DNA from: Vulcanimicrobiota bacterium
Lineage (GTDB): Bacteria; Vulcanimicrobiota; Vulcanimicrobiia; Vulcanimicrobiales; Vulcanimicrobiaceae
Direction: 5' to 3'
Assembly: GCA_003168375.1 (NCBI GenBank)
Contig: PMSI01000003.1
Span: 1,054,001 to 1,118,000 of the forward strand
DNA: 64,000 bases
The notes beneath the pieces are model-generated. The model saw only the letters and a program-made list of their open reading frames with translations, searched no databases and was not told where the DNA came from. Shown here piece by piece: positions 24,683 to 33,558 of this stretch (position 1 is its first letter; each line of letters begins with the position of its first letter). The translations under genes and the position numbers were made by a program.

Positions 24683-25939
24683 ATGCGTAAGATCCTCAGC
24701 CTAGCAGCCGTCCTGGCGCTCGCGGCTTGCGGCGGGGGCGGCGGCACTGCGCCGACGTCGCCTCCTCCTCCACAGCAGACGACTGCGCCGACCGGAAATC
24801 TGGTTACGCCGCAGTTCTCGCTCACCATCGGCGGGAAATCGGGCTCGAGCACCGGCCGCAACCCGCAGTACGTCAACGCCACGTCGACGGCGTCGGTATC
24901 GATCACGCTGATCAGCAACAACGGCACCCCGACGACGGTGACGAACCCGACGGTCAATACGGACATCACGCCCCCCTGCACTCCATGCACGGTCCCTGGA
25001 CCGCCGTCGCCGCCCGGCACCGACCGGTACTCGGTGACCACGTATGACGCGGTCGGCGGCGCGGCCGGTACGGGACACGTGCTGTCGACCGCGACGAAGG
25101 ACTTCACCATCACCGCCGGCTCGGCCAACACCGGTCTGACGATCACCCTCTTCGGCGTCGTCAAGACGTTCTCGATCAGCGGTGTAACGTCGCCGAACGC
25201 GGGCACGACCCCGGCCGACGCGACGCTGACGGTAAACGCGCTCGACGCGGCCGGCGGGACGATCACCGGGACCTACGGCGACAACAGCACCGGGGCCGCC
25301 TACATCAACAACCTCGCACTGAACGGTACGCCGGTCACCGTCACGATCAACGAGACGAACCCCCTCGGCGCGACCCTGGTCGCAGGCGGCTCAACGCCGG
25401 GTGCGACGCAGAACTCGAACACCAGCGTGACGCTGCACAACAACACCGACACCATCAAGGTGCACTACGCGGGGCTCGCGGAGAACGTCAAGACCATCAC
25501 GGTCTCGGCGACCGGCGCGACCACCAACAACTCGACGACCTTCCAGCCGACGCTCCAACCGATCTCGCCGGCCAGCGGCACGGAGATCGACCTCTACGTC
25601 GATAGCACCACGGGCGGTACCGGTTCGGTGGGGACGTCGACGTACACCGAGCCCGGCTTCACCGGCGCGACGTACCAGCAGGGTTTCAGCTCGACGTTCA
25701 CGATCACGAGCGGTTTCTCGACGACGTGCAACAAGATCGCGACCATCTCGCAGGGTGGCGGCGCGAACGTCGGTATCTTCACGGTATCGGCGCCGACCGC
25801 GGCAACGCCGCCGACCGCCGGAAGCTGCGATCTCACGATCAACGACAACCTGACGCAGGCAGGGCACACATCGACGGCCACGACCGTCGTCACGTACACC
25901 ACCTCGTCGGTCGGCGCGAGCTCGAAGCACCGCAAGTAG
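24683..25939 (+). CDS. Surface lipoprotein, shared-block family
   Basis: A 418-residue lipoprotein with signal 'MRKILSLAAVLALAACGGGG'. ATG at 24683 is preferred because AAGGAG lies 11 bases upstream; ATG at 24674 would be only 2 bases from it. After a Pro/Thr linker comes the family block ('GRNPQYVNATSTASVSITL', 'YSVTTYDAVGG', 'TKDFTITAGSANTGLTITLFG') and then a long Thr/Ser/Asn-rich beta-sandwich-like region. Function unknown. Confidence 0.75.
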   Translation: MRKILSLAAVLALAACGGGGGTAPTSPPPPQQTTAPTGNLVTPQFSLTIGGKSGSSTGRNPQYVNATSTASVSITLISNNGTPTTVTNPTVNTDITPPCTPCTVPGPPSPPGTDRYSVTTYDAVGGAAGTGHVLSTATKDFTITAGSANTGLTITLFGVVKTFSISGVTSPNAGTTPADATLTVNALDAAGGTITGTYGDNSTGAAYINNLALNGTPVTVTINETNPLGATLVAGGSTPGATQNSNTSVTLHNNTDTIKVHYAGLAENVKTITVSATGATTNNSTTFQPTLQPISPASGTEIDLYVDSTTGGTGSVGTSTYTEPGFTGATYQQGFSSTFTITSGFSTTCNKIATISQGGGANVGIFTVSAPTAATPPTAGSCDLTINDNLTQAGHTSTATTVVTYTTSSVGASSKHRK

Positions 25940-25957
25940 CCCGAGCGGCTACCGCAG

Positions 25958-25995
25958 CACCGTCCGTCGTCTCCGGGGACGACGGGCGGTGATTT
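25958..25995 (+). terminator. Strong terminator hairpin between lipoprotein genes
   Basis: CACCGTCCGTCGTC (25958-25971) pairs with GACGACGGGCGGTG (25978-25991), 14 bp with one G-T pair and a 6-base loop, followed by ATTTC. It separates the lipoprotein at 24683 from the one at 26047. Confidence 0.75.
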
Positions 25996-26046
25996 CTCCG
26001 ACCTCGGATTTCACGTTCAGTCTTCAGCGACTGAGGAATGGTGCCC

Positions 26047-28188
26047 ATGACACGGCTCGGGAACAAGCTCTTCTCTTCGGTGCTCTCGATCGCAGTCGCC
26101 ACGTCCCTCGCGGCGTGCGGCGGCGGCGGCTCGCACGTGAGTGCTGTGCCGCAAGCGCAGCCCACCACGAGCAGCAGCGCGGCGTACACTGGGCCGCTCT
26201 CCGACGCGACCTTCAAGATCACGATCCCCGTGCCCGCGACCAGCGCCAAGGCGCGGCGTCCGGCCTACGTGTCGTCGTCGACGACGAAGATCGTGTTCAC
26301 GCTGAACAGCGCGACGATTGCCGGCATGACCGGCGCCACGCTAGCGACGTTCAACACCACCAACCTCGGGGCGAAGGCCGTCACGCTCAATAGCGCAACG
26401 TGCCCGGGGTCCGGGCCGTGGACATGCACGCTCACGATCAAGCTGCCGCCGGGCACCGACAACGTCACGATCTCGGCGCAGGACGGCTCGAGCAACATCC
26501 TCTCGCAGCAGGTTCAGAATTTCGTCGTCGTCGTCGCTACGGCGAACTCGTTCAGCACGACGCTCGACGCGAACGCGGCGACGATCACGGTGACCGGCAG
26601 CCAGGCCTGCCAGATCGGCACCGTCGGCACGGCGTACGGCTCGGTCGGCACGACACCGGTGACCTTCACGGTCTCCTACACCGACCTCGCCGGAAAGACC
26701 ATCGTCGCACCCGGGCTACCGAAGCTCGAAATCCAAGACGGCTCGGCGGTCTATCAGTCCGCGTCGGGCACGATCGGCAGCGGCGGCACGGGCGTCTCGT
26801 TCACCATCAACCAAGCCGCGCAGACGTTCACGATCACGCCGAACAGCACCAGCTCGAGCGTGACCATCAACGTCAAAGCGATTCAGGCCGATTCCAACGT
26901 CCCCGTCGACACCAACCCCGACGGGCTCTCATTCGCGCGGACGAAGTCCTATACGTTCCAGACCGGCGTGGCGCCGCCGACGCACAATTTCCTCGGCGCG
27001 ATCGAGCAGCTCACGCTGAGCAGCGGTCAAGTCGATTTCTTCAACGTCACGCTAGGCGGCAATAGCCCAGGATCGGACACCTTCGCGGCGTTCTCGCCCG
27101 CGACGCTCGCCGTGACAGCGTCGACGAACCAGGCCGGGGTCAACGACGTCGACAACCCCAGCGACCTGCGCTGGGACACCAACGGCGATCTTCTGATCGC
27201 CAACGGCGGCGGCGCTCCCGGCGACAACGGCAACATGGCGTGCGTCCCGGTCGGCGCGATCGCGACGGGCGCGAACGCCTCGACCACGGTGACGGCGAAC
27301 GTCGATGCGCCGGTCTCGATCGCCTACGACACCCGCGACGGCAGCGTCGCACTCGCCAACAACCCCACGAGCGCATCGGTGCAGCTCTCCGAATACGCGT
27401 TGACCGGGAACTACACTGCGTCGAGCAACAACCTGACCGCCTCCGGTTTCGGCTCGCTGGGCAGCGTCACCGAGATGCCCTCGCTGACCAAGGGCACCTA
27501 CGCCATCTCGCTGGCCACCGGGGCGGAAGAGGATCCGGCGCACGCCGGGACGACCGGGACCAACAAGGTCGTGATCTTCAGTCCGACCGGGGTGTCGACG
27601 ACGCTCAGCGACGACGTGACGTTCACGATCGACGAGCCTTGGGGACTGGCTTGGGACGCCGCGCACAGCCAGCTGGTCATCGCCAACCACTCGACGTTCC
27701 ACCGCCTGCTGAGCTTCTACAGCGATACGGGGACCCTGATCAAGAACGTCAACGTGACGCATCGCATGTCGGTCGTCGCCGCCTCGGCCGACGGGCACGT
27801 CGCGGTCGCCTATACGACGTCGTTCGGCTACATGCAGGTCCAGGTCTACGCGAACGCCGCGGGCGCGACAGCCCCGACCGCGGTCTTCGGACCGATTCCG
27901 TACAACGGCACGACGACGTCCTGCGGCTCGACCTACATCTACGGCAACGGGACGACGATCGTCAACGCGCTCAAGTGGCTCTCGAACACGAAGCTGCTGG
28001 TCGCGGTGCAGTCGAACAACTCGGGCACGCCGACCTCACTCAACGGGTTCTACATCTACGACATCACCGCTTCGGCGGCCCAGGCCGGCTTCGACGACGT
28101 CAGTTGCGCCGCGTTCGCGGCGGCGCCGGTCAACACCGGATTCGTTCACGTCAACAACAAGCCGCTCGGCGCGGCGTTCAAACCGTAA
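26047..28188 (+). CDS. Large surface lipoprotein, shared-block family
   Basis: A 713-residue lipoprotein (lipobox 'LAACGGGGS'). The N-terminal block reads 'ARRPAYVSSSTTKIVFTL', 'CPGSGPWTCTLTIKLPPG', 'VTISAQDGSSNILSQQ'. Residues ~315-713 form a propeller-like domain with 'DLRWDTNGDLLIANGGG', 'DEPWGLAWDAAHSQLVIAN' and 'TKLLVAVQS'. It is clearly paralogous over its whole length to the protein at 36374-38542. ATG at 26038 is an alternative start. No enzyme motif is seen; binding or adhesion is plausible. Confidence 0.8.
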   Translation: MTRLGNKLFSSVLSIAVATSLAACGGGGSHVSAVPQAQPTTSSSAAYTGPLSDATFKITIPVPATSAKARRPAYVSSSTTKIVFTLNSATIAGMTGATLATFNTTNLGAKAVTLNSATCPGSGPWTCTLTIKLPPGTDNVTISAQDGSSNILSQQVQNFVVVVATANSFSTTLDANAATITVTGSQACQIGTVGTAYGSVGTTPVTFTVSYTDLAGKTIVAPGLPKLEIQDGSAVYQSASGTIGSGGTGVSFTINQAAQTFTITPNSTSSSVTINVKAIQADSNVPVDTNPDGLSFARTKSYTFQTGVAPPTHNFLGAIEQLTLSSGQVDFFNVTLGGNSPGSDTFAAFSPATLAVTASTNQAGVNDVDNPSDLRWDTNGDLLIANGGGAPGDNGNMACVPVGAIATGANASTTVTANVDAPVSIAYDTRDGSVALANNPTSASVQLSEYALTGNYTASSNNLTASGFGSLGSVTEMPSLTKGTYAISLATGAEEDPAHAGTTGTNKVVIFSPTGVSTTLSDDVTFTIDEPWGLAWDAAHSQLVIANHSTFHRLLSFYSDTGTLIKNVNVTHRMSVVAASADGHVAVAYTTSFGYMQVQVYANAAGATAPTAVFGPIPYNGTTTSCGSTYIYGNGTTIVNALKWLSNTKLLVAVQSNNSGTPTSLNGFYIYDITASAAQAGFDDVSCAAFAAAPVNTGFVHVNNKPLGAAFKP

Positions 28189-28207
28189 CAGAAAAAGGGG
28201 GAAGTCT

Positions 28208-28747
28208 TTGAGTCAACCTTACGTTGGTGAGATCCGAATGTTCGGCGGAAGCTTCGCACCTGCGGGCTGGATGACGTGCGACGGCCAAGTGCTGCCGATC
28301 TCCGAGTACGACACACTCTTCAACCTGATCGGCACGACGTACGGGGGTGACGGCCAGAGCACGTTCGCACTGCCAAACCTCGCGGCGCGCCTACCGCTGC
28401 ATCAGGGCAGCAACGGGACGAGCAGCTACACCGTTGGCCAAAACGGCGGGGTCACGTCGGTGACGTTGACGACCAACCAGATTCCGGCCCACACCCACCC
28501 GATCATCGCAGACAACAACGCTGCCACGACGGGCGCCCCGAACAACGCGTATTTTGCGAACTCCTCGCCGAACAATCTCTTCACCGTTCCCAACGGTCCG
28601 GCCAACCCCGAGCCGCCGATCTTCCGGAACTTCAACGCGGCGGTGCTGCCCAGTCAAGGCGGGAGCCAGCCGCACGACAACATGCAGCCGTACCTCGCGC
28701 TCACGTACATCATCTCACTCTTCGGCATCTTTCCGAGTCAGAACTGA
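28208..28747 (+). CDS. Tail-collar domain protein 1
   Basis: A 179-residue protein, TTG start after AAGGGGGAAG. The Tail_collar domain shows 'GGSFAPAGWMTCDGQVLP', 'LFNLIGTTYGGDGQSTFALP', then 'IPAHTHPI' and C-terminal 'QPYLALTYIISLFGIFP'. Such MdpB-like proteins resemble the tips of phage tail fibres but often occur, as here, with no other phage gene. It has no signal peptide. First of three tandem paralogues. Confidence 0.85.
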   Translation: MSQPYVGEIRMFGGSFAPAGWMTCDGQVLPISEYDTLFNLIGTTYGGDGQSTFALPNLAARLPLHQGSNGTSSYTVGQNGGVTSVTLTTNQIPAHTHPIIADNNAATTGAPNNAYFANSSPNNLFTVPNGPANPEPPIFRNFNAAVLPSQGGSQPHDNMQPYLALTYIISLFGIFPSQN

Positions 28748-29286
28748 TGTCGAATCCATTCGTAGCGGAGATCCGCATCTTCCCCTTCAACTTCGCGCCC
28801 AAGGGCTGGGCGTTCTGCAACGGGCAGCTCCTGCCGATCTCGCAGAACACGGCGCTCTTCTCATTGCTCGGCACGTTCTACGGCGGCGACGGGAAGTCGA
28901 CGTTCGCGCTCCCGAATCTGGAAGGCTCCGTTGCCATGCACACGACGCAATACAGCGGCGGCGGCCCGTTCGGCACGTTCGACATCGGCCAAAGCGGCGG
29001 GGAAGACACCGTCACGCTGCTCACCTCTGAAATGGCCGCTCACACCCACACCATGCAGGGCGACGCCGACAACAACAACTCGACGGCAGTCTCTCCGAGC
29101 GGTGCGGTGCCGGTGAACGCGTCGCCGATACTGAGCTTCTCGAACAGCGCGACGCCGCAGACCGGCCTCATGAACCCCAGCATGGTGAGCATCGCCGGAG
29201 GGAGCAACCCTCACAACAACCTCATGCCGTACCTGACGCTCCAATACTGCATCGCACTCCAAGGGGTCTACCCGCCGCGCACCTAG
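28747..29286 (+). CDS. Tail-collar domain protein 2
   Basis: A 179-residue paralogue: 'FPFNFAPKGWAFCNGQLLP', 'LFSLLGTFYGGDGKSTFALP', 'MAAHTHTMQGD', 'MPYLTLQYCIALQGVYP'. Its ATG overlaps the TGA of copy 1 by one base, so the two are co-translated. The Asn/Ser-rich insert after 'HTH' differs from the other copies, suggesting divergent binding tips. Confidence 0.85.
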   Translation: MSNPFVAEIRIFPFNFAPKGWAFCNGQLLPISQNTALFSLLGTFYGGDGKSTFALPNLEGSVAMHTTQYSGGGPFGTFDIGQSGGEDTVTLLTSEMAAHTHTMQGDADNNNSTAVSPSGAVPVNASPILSFSNSATPQTGLMNPSMVSIAGGSNPHNNLMPYLTLQYCIALQGVYPPRT

Positions 29287-29320
29287 CGCGTCCGGTATGA
29301 CGGCATAAGGAAAGGAAGAG

Positions 29321-29833
29321 ATGGGAACTCCATTTTTGTCTGAGATCAGGATCATGTCGTTCACCTTCGCGCCGAAGGGGTGGGCGCTGTGCAACGGCCA
29401 GTTGCTGCCGATCAACCAGAACCAGGCCTTGTTCTCGTTGCTCGGCACGACGTACGGGGGCGATGGGCGGGTGAACTTCGCGCTGCCGGACCTCCGGGGC
29501 CGCGTCTCGATGCACATGGGCTTGGGGCACACCCTCGGCGAGCGCGGCGGCGAAGAGTCGCACACGGTCGTTCAGAGCGAGATGCCGGCCCACACCCACA
29601 TCGCCACCGCCGACGTCAAGGTCGGCGACAACCAGACCGGCAATATGACCAATGGGTATCCGGCCAACACCGGCGGGACAAAAATGTTCTCGAACGGCAG
29701 CAACAACATGGTGCCGATGTATCCGCAGATGGTCTCGACGGTCGGCGGAAGCCAAGCTCACGAGAACCGGGAGCCGTACCTGTGCCTGAGCTTCTGCATA
29801 GCCCTTCAGGGTATTTTCCCGAGCCAGAACTAA
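29321..29833 (+). CDS. Tail-collar domain protein 3
   Basis: A 170-residue paralogue: 'FTFAPKGWALCNGQLLPI', 'LFSLLGTTYGGDGRVNFALP', 'EMPAHTHIATADVKVGD', 'EPYLCLSFCIALQGIFPS'. AAGGAAAGGAAGAG precedes the ATG. Three linked copies with one fold and different inserts suggest hetero-oligomer assembly; that is inference. Confidence 0.85.
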   Translation: MGTPFLSEIRIMSFTFAPKGWALCNGQLLPINQNQALFSLLGTTYGGDGRVNFALPDLRGRVSMHMGLGHTLGERGGEESHTVVQSEMPAHTHIATADVKVGDNQTGNMTNGYPANTGGTKMFSNGSNNMVPMYPQMVSTVGGSQAHENREPYLCLSFCIALQGIFPSQN

Positions 29834-29875
29834 CCGTTCCTCACCCCCAAACCCCTCCAAAAGGACCACAACACA

Positions 29876-30787
29876 TTGAAGCGCGCCCCGTTTCTCGGGG
29901 CCTCCGCGGCCGTGCTTTTAGCCGGCTGCGGCGGTTCCCATGTGATGCGAGCGCTTCCGGGTGTCGCGCCTTCTTCGCTCAATCCTACCTCCGGTCAAGG
30001 CGGTCGCCTCGTCCCGGCGACCGCCGATCCGATACCGGACACCGTCTTGACCCGGCCGATCATCGGCGAAGCCCGCCGCTTCGACGGGACGGCGGCGCCC
30101 AGCGGGTGGTCGTTCGCCAAGGGTCAGACCGTCAATGTCGCCGACAACAAACCGCTCTTCTCGATACTTGGCACGATCGCCGGGGGTGACGGTCGTTCCA
30201 CGTTCAAGTTGCCGAATCCGAGCTTCGGCGTCATCATCGCGGTCGCCGGGATCTTCCCGACGAGTCCTGGTGTCGTCGCCCAATCGGGACGGCACATGAC
30301 GCCCACCGATTCGCTGGGGCCGAACGCGCGCGCGGTAATGCCGCGCATGCCGAAGCCCCCGTCCCAGCAGCTATTGGCCGATCGGCGCCTGCTGACGTCC
30401 GGGATCCGCGTCGGGCACGCGTTCCCTGTCCCCGTTTCGCCGGACCTGGCGGCGCGGATCAAGGGCGCGACCCAAGACGCGCGAAGCGCGGCGATCGAGG
30501 CGCTGAGCTCATCGAACCGCGCTCGGCTCGAGGCCGCGGTTCAAGCCGCGGTCGACGGGCGCATCAGCGTGTACGGTGCGGTGAGCGAGATGATATCGTC
30601 GCTTACTTCCGCTGAAGCCGATGCGCTGCTGCGGGTCAACGACGCCATGATACGCCCGTTCAACGACCAGGCGTTCGCGAGTTCCTCTCGCGACGCGCAG
30701 ATCGACGCCGGGCACTTCCTGGTCTCGGTAGCGATCACGCGTGAGCAGGCCCGCGCGATCTTTGCCCGCGAGCGCCGCACACTCTAG
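29876..30787 (+). CDS. Lipoprotein with partial collar domain and helical C-terminus
   Basis: A 303-residue protein, TTG start, lipobox 'LLAGCGGSH'. Residues ~60-125 keep the front half of a collar domain ('ARRFDGTAAPSGWSFAKGQT', 'LFSILGTIAGGDGRSTFKLP') but lack the HTH and tail half. The second half is helical ('ARSAAIEALSSSNRARLEAA', 'LTSAEADALLRVNDAMIR'). It may anchor the collar proteins to the envelope. No known family for the helical part. Confidence 0.7.
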   Translation: MKRAPFLGASAAVLLAGCGGSHVMRALPGVAPSSLNPTSGQGGRLVPATADPIPDTVLTRPIIGEARRFDGTAAPSGWSFAKGQTVNVADNKPLFSILGTIAGGDGRSTFKLPNPSFGVIIAVAGIFPTSPGVVAQSGRHMTPTDSLGPNARAVMPRMPKPPSQQLLADRRLLTSGIRVGHAFPVPVSPDLAARIKGATQDARSAAIEALSSSNRARLEAAVQAAVDGRISVYGAVSEMISSLTSAEADALLRVNDAMIRPFNDQAFASSSRDAQIDAGHFLVSVAITREQARAIFARERRTL

Positions 30788-30788
30788 C

Positions 30789-31148
30789 GTGGGGAGGATC
30801 GTCAACTTCCACCTTCCGGCGGACGACGTGGAGCGAGCCGCGACGTTCTACCGGGAGGTGTTCGGGTGGGAGTTCGTTCCCTTTCCGGGTTCGCCGGTGC
30901 CGTATCTCATCCACCAATTCGCGGACGGCGACGGGGCGGGCGTCCCGGCCGCCATCACGCAGCGCCAAACGGTCGTGAAAGCACCGACCCCGACGATCGA
31001 AGTCGACAACATCGATCAGGCGATGACAGACATCGCGATGAAGGGCGGCCAGCAGGCCCGGATCGAGGAGATCCCGGGCCTGGGCCGCTTCGGGTACGCG
31101 ATCGACTCCGAAGGGAACGTCATCGCGCTGCTCCAGCGCGAAACGTAG
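30789..31148 (+). CDS. VOC (glyoxalase/bleomycin resistance) family protein
   Basis: A 119-residue single VOC module: 'IVNFHLPADDVERAATFYRE', 'FGWEFVPF', 'IEVDNIDQAMTDI', 'GYAIDSEGNVIALLQ'. The expected metal ligands His and Glu are only partly present. GTG at 30789 follows the previous stop by one base, indicating co-transcription. Substrate unknown. Confidence 0.8.
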   Translation: MGRIVNFHLPADDVERAATFYREVFGWEFVPFPGSPVPYLIHQFADGDGAGVPAAITQRQTVVKAPTPTIEVDNIDQAMTDIAMKGGQQARIEEIPGLGRFGYAIDSEGNVIALLQRET

Positions 31149-31151
31149 CGC

Positions 31152-32933
31152 CTACGTTCCGATCTGTTCTGCCATAATCAGGACGTCGAACGTCCCGAGC
31201 CCGGTCGTGTAATCGTATCCCGGCAACGCGGTGTACGCACCGTTTCCGCCGGTGATGATGTCGTGGAACCCGCCGAGCGCCTGCGTCGGCGGCGGCCCGG
31301 TCACGGTGGTCGCGCCGCTCTGGTTCTGGAGATAGTCGCGGTACAGCCACGGAGGGGCGTAGCCCAGCATGTTGACGGTCCACGACATCATCCGCGCGTA
31401 CGCGCCCATCGTGAGCGGCGACGCTTCGCTCGTTCCGCCGATCGCGCAGCCGGCGCTGCAGTTGCCGACGCCCGGGATATTCGGCGCGTACACGTTGTAT
31501 GCGCCGGAGAACGCATCCGCCGCCATCGCCATGTCGGGGACGCCGCGCAGGTTCGTCGCCGCGAGCCCGGTGCTCGAGGGGATGACCGCCTGCTGCCAGC
31601 GCGTCGAGTTCTCGAACTGGCTCAGCCCGCCGCCGCCGGCGTTCCAGGCGGTTTCGCCGGCGTAGCTGCCGTCGGAGTTCGCGACCACCGTCGTGCCGCC
31701 GACGGCGACGACCCATGGCGAAACCGCGGGGAAACTCACCATCGGCGGACCAGACCCCGGCGCGCCGTTGGTCGGCGCGAGGGCGCATGACGATCCCGTA
31801 TCGCCGGTCGAGGCGAACATCGTCTGCCCCTGCGCGGCGGCCTGCATGAAGAGGTTGTCGTCGATCTTCATCGAGCCGTCGAGCCACGCTTGGTACTCGC
31901 ACTCGCCGAACGATGAGTTCCCGAGCCGGGCGGCGTTGTCGCCGACCCACTTGCTGTACGCACTGGCGATGTCCGAGTCAGAGAGCGAGGTCGTCGCATA
32001 GATGTACAGGCCGAGGACGTTCTGCGCCATCCCGGTCGAGCTTTGGGTGTCCAGGTCCCACTCCACGACGCCGGCGGTGTCGGGGCTCGGCAGACCGACT
32101 TGCACGATGGTGACGGGAACTTGCGGCAGATTCTGCTTTGCCTCGGCGAACCGCAGATCGCTCACCACTTGCGAAACATCGCCTTCGGCGATGACCGCGA
32201 CCTTCGTGTCCGACGCGTCGGGGACGTACGCAACGTCGTAGAACTTCTGCACGTCCGCCGCGTTGAACGTCGGCGCGCACTGCCCGGTCGGGGCGGCGGT
32301 GATGAGGCACGACGCATGGACGCGGGTCAGATTCGGCCGTACCGTCATCTTGGCCGCGTTCGTCAGCCCGAGAACGGCGCTCACGACGCCGCTGAGCGAG
32401 GCCGGAACCAGCGCCGGTTGCGTGTTGACGTACACGTTGGCCCCGCCCAGCGAGAACGACTCGAGCGAAGTGTTGAACGCCTTCGCGACCTGTGCCGCGG
32501 TGCCGTCGGCGCTGACGAGTTGCGTGTCGGCGTGCACGTTGCCGAACCCTTGGCCCTGGAGATACGAGACGACCGATTGCAGCTCGGCCGGCGTCGGTCC
32601 GTATGCGGCGGCAAACTGCGCGGGCGTCATCGGAGCCCGCTTCGCCGGCGACGCGATCGCGGTCGCGAGCTGGTCCGCGTTGTGCAGGTTGAGCCCGACG
32701 CGGATCGTGATCGGCGTCGAGGGCGAGAGCGCGCCGCGGTCGACGGCGCCGGGGATCGTCGCGCCGCGCGTCGCGGTCGCGGCCCAGCCCGCCGGAACGG
32801 CGATCGCCGCGTCGCGCGGCGAGCGAGCAAGCGCTTGTGACGAGACCGGGAGCAGCGAGCTTGCCCCGTGTCCTCCGGCACATGACGCCGTGAGGACCCC
32901 CACGGCAGCGGCGATAGCGGCGAGTCTGAGCAT
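31152..32933 (-). CDS. Sedolisin-type (S53) acid serine peptidase lipoprotein
   Basis: A 593-residue exported peptidase with lipobox 'VLTASCAGG'. Residues ~50-205 are the pro-kumamolisin activation domain. The catalytic part has Glu and Asp in 'VEWDLDTQ', an oxyanion Asp region 'STGDTGSSC', Ser in 'CAIGGTSEASPL', and the C-terminal Ca-binding 'FHDIITGGNG' with 'GYDYTTGLGTFD'. Sedolisins cleave proteins at low pH after self-removal of the prodomain. It is the last gene of a minus-strand run that includes the Nif11 peptide and could be its processing or scavenging protease. Confidence 0.88.
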   Translation of the reverse strand: MLRLAAIAAAVGVLTASCAGGHGASSLLPVSSQALARSPRDAAIAVPAGWAATATRGATIPGAVDRGALSPSTPITIRVGLNLHNADQLATAIASPAKRAPMTPAQFAAAYGPTPAELQSVVSYLQGQGFGNVHADTQLVSADGTAAQVAKAFNTSLESFSLGGANVYVNTQPALVPASLSGVVSAVLGLTNAAKMTVRPNLTRVHASCLITAAPTGQCAPTFNAADVQKFYDVAYVPDASDTKVAVIAEGDVSQVVSDLRFAEAKQNLPQVPVTIVQVGLPSPDTAGVVEWDLDTQSSTGMAQNVLGLYIYATTSLSDSDIASAYSKWVGDNAARLGNSSFGECEYQAWLDGSMKIDDNLFMQAAAQGQTMFASTGDTGSSCALAPTNGAPGSGPPMVSFPAVSPWVVAVGGTTVVANSDGSYAGETAWNAGGGGLSQFENSTRWQQAVIPSSTGLAATNLRGVPDMAMAADAFSGAYNVYAPNIPGVGNCSAGCAIGGTSEASPLTMGAYARMMSWTVNMLGYAPPWLYRDYLQNQSGATTVTGPPPTQALGGFHDIITGGNGAYTALPGYDYTTGLGTFDVLIMAEQIGT

Positions 32934-33012
32934 AGAGTTCCAATCCTCCTCACGCTCAGCGTACGAGCCGGCGCGGGCCCCCAGACATACCGTAAACCGG
33001 GTAGACCGCGCC

Positions 33013-33558
33013 CTAGCCAGCTTCTCCGGCCCGGCGAACGGCGACGACTTGAGGCCGCATGAGGTGCTCGAACCCGGGAACGACCGGCGTACGGGCGACG
33101 ACGGTGAACCCGAGCCGCTGGAGCAGGTTCCCGCTGCGCGCGTTCTCCGGATGGAAGTACGCGGTCAGCGCGGTGAGCCCGCGCTCCTCGAACACCCAGC
33201 GCACGACCCGGCCGACGGCCTCGCTCGCGTACCCGCGGCCCTCGTAGGCGCGGTCGACGGTATAGCTGAGCATCGCGCCGGGCGGGTCCTCCGTCGAGAA
33301 CCCGTCGAGCGAGACGACGCCGACCAGATCCGGCCCGTCTTTCGCAAAGGCGAGGAACGACGGCGGATATCCGCTGCGGCGCTGCTCTTCCCGCTGCGCT
33401 GCGACCCAGGCGGCGTGAAACGCCGCGTCATCGGGGCGGTCGGGTTCCCAAGGGGCGAAGCGCTCGGCGTTGCGGCGGTAGTAGTCGCGCAATGTTTCGG
33501 CATCGTCATCCTCGGGCGGGCGCAGCGTGAGCCGGGCGGTTTCCAGCGTGGGCGTCAT
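33013..33558 (-). CDS. GNAT N-acetyltransferase (RimJ/RimL type)
   Basis: A 181-residue acetyltransferase: 'LETARLTLRPPEDDDAETL', 'AMLSYTVDRAYEGRGYASEA' (acetyl-CoA P-loop) and 'FHPENARSGNLLQRLGF'. Its ATG overlaps the TGA of the sulfotransferase gene (ATGA), so it belongs to that operon. The substrate may be a protein N-terminus or small amine; within this operon the peptide or modified protein is a candidate. Confidence 0.88.
   Translation of the reverse strand: MTPTLETARLTLRPPEDDDAETLRDYYRRNAERFAPWEPDRPDDAAFHAAWVAAQREEQRRSGYPPSFLAFAKDGPDLVGVVSLDGFSTEDPPGAMLSYTVDRAYEGRGYASEAVGRVVRWVFEERGLTALTAYFHPENARSGNLLQRLGFTVVARTPVVPGFEHLMRPQVVAVRRAGEAG

Noticed and set aside
28208-30787. Prophage remnant
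   Set aside because: Only collar-domain genes are present; there are no capsid, tail, lysis or integrase genes, and the neighbours are lipoproteins.
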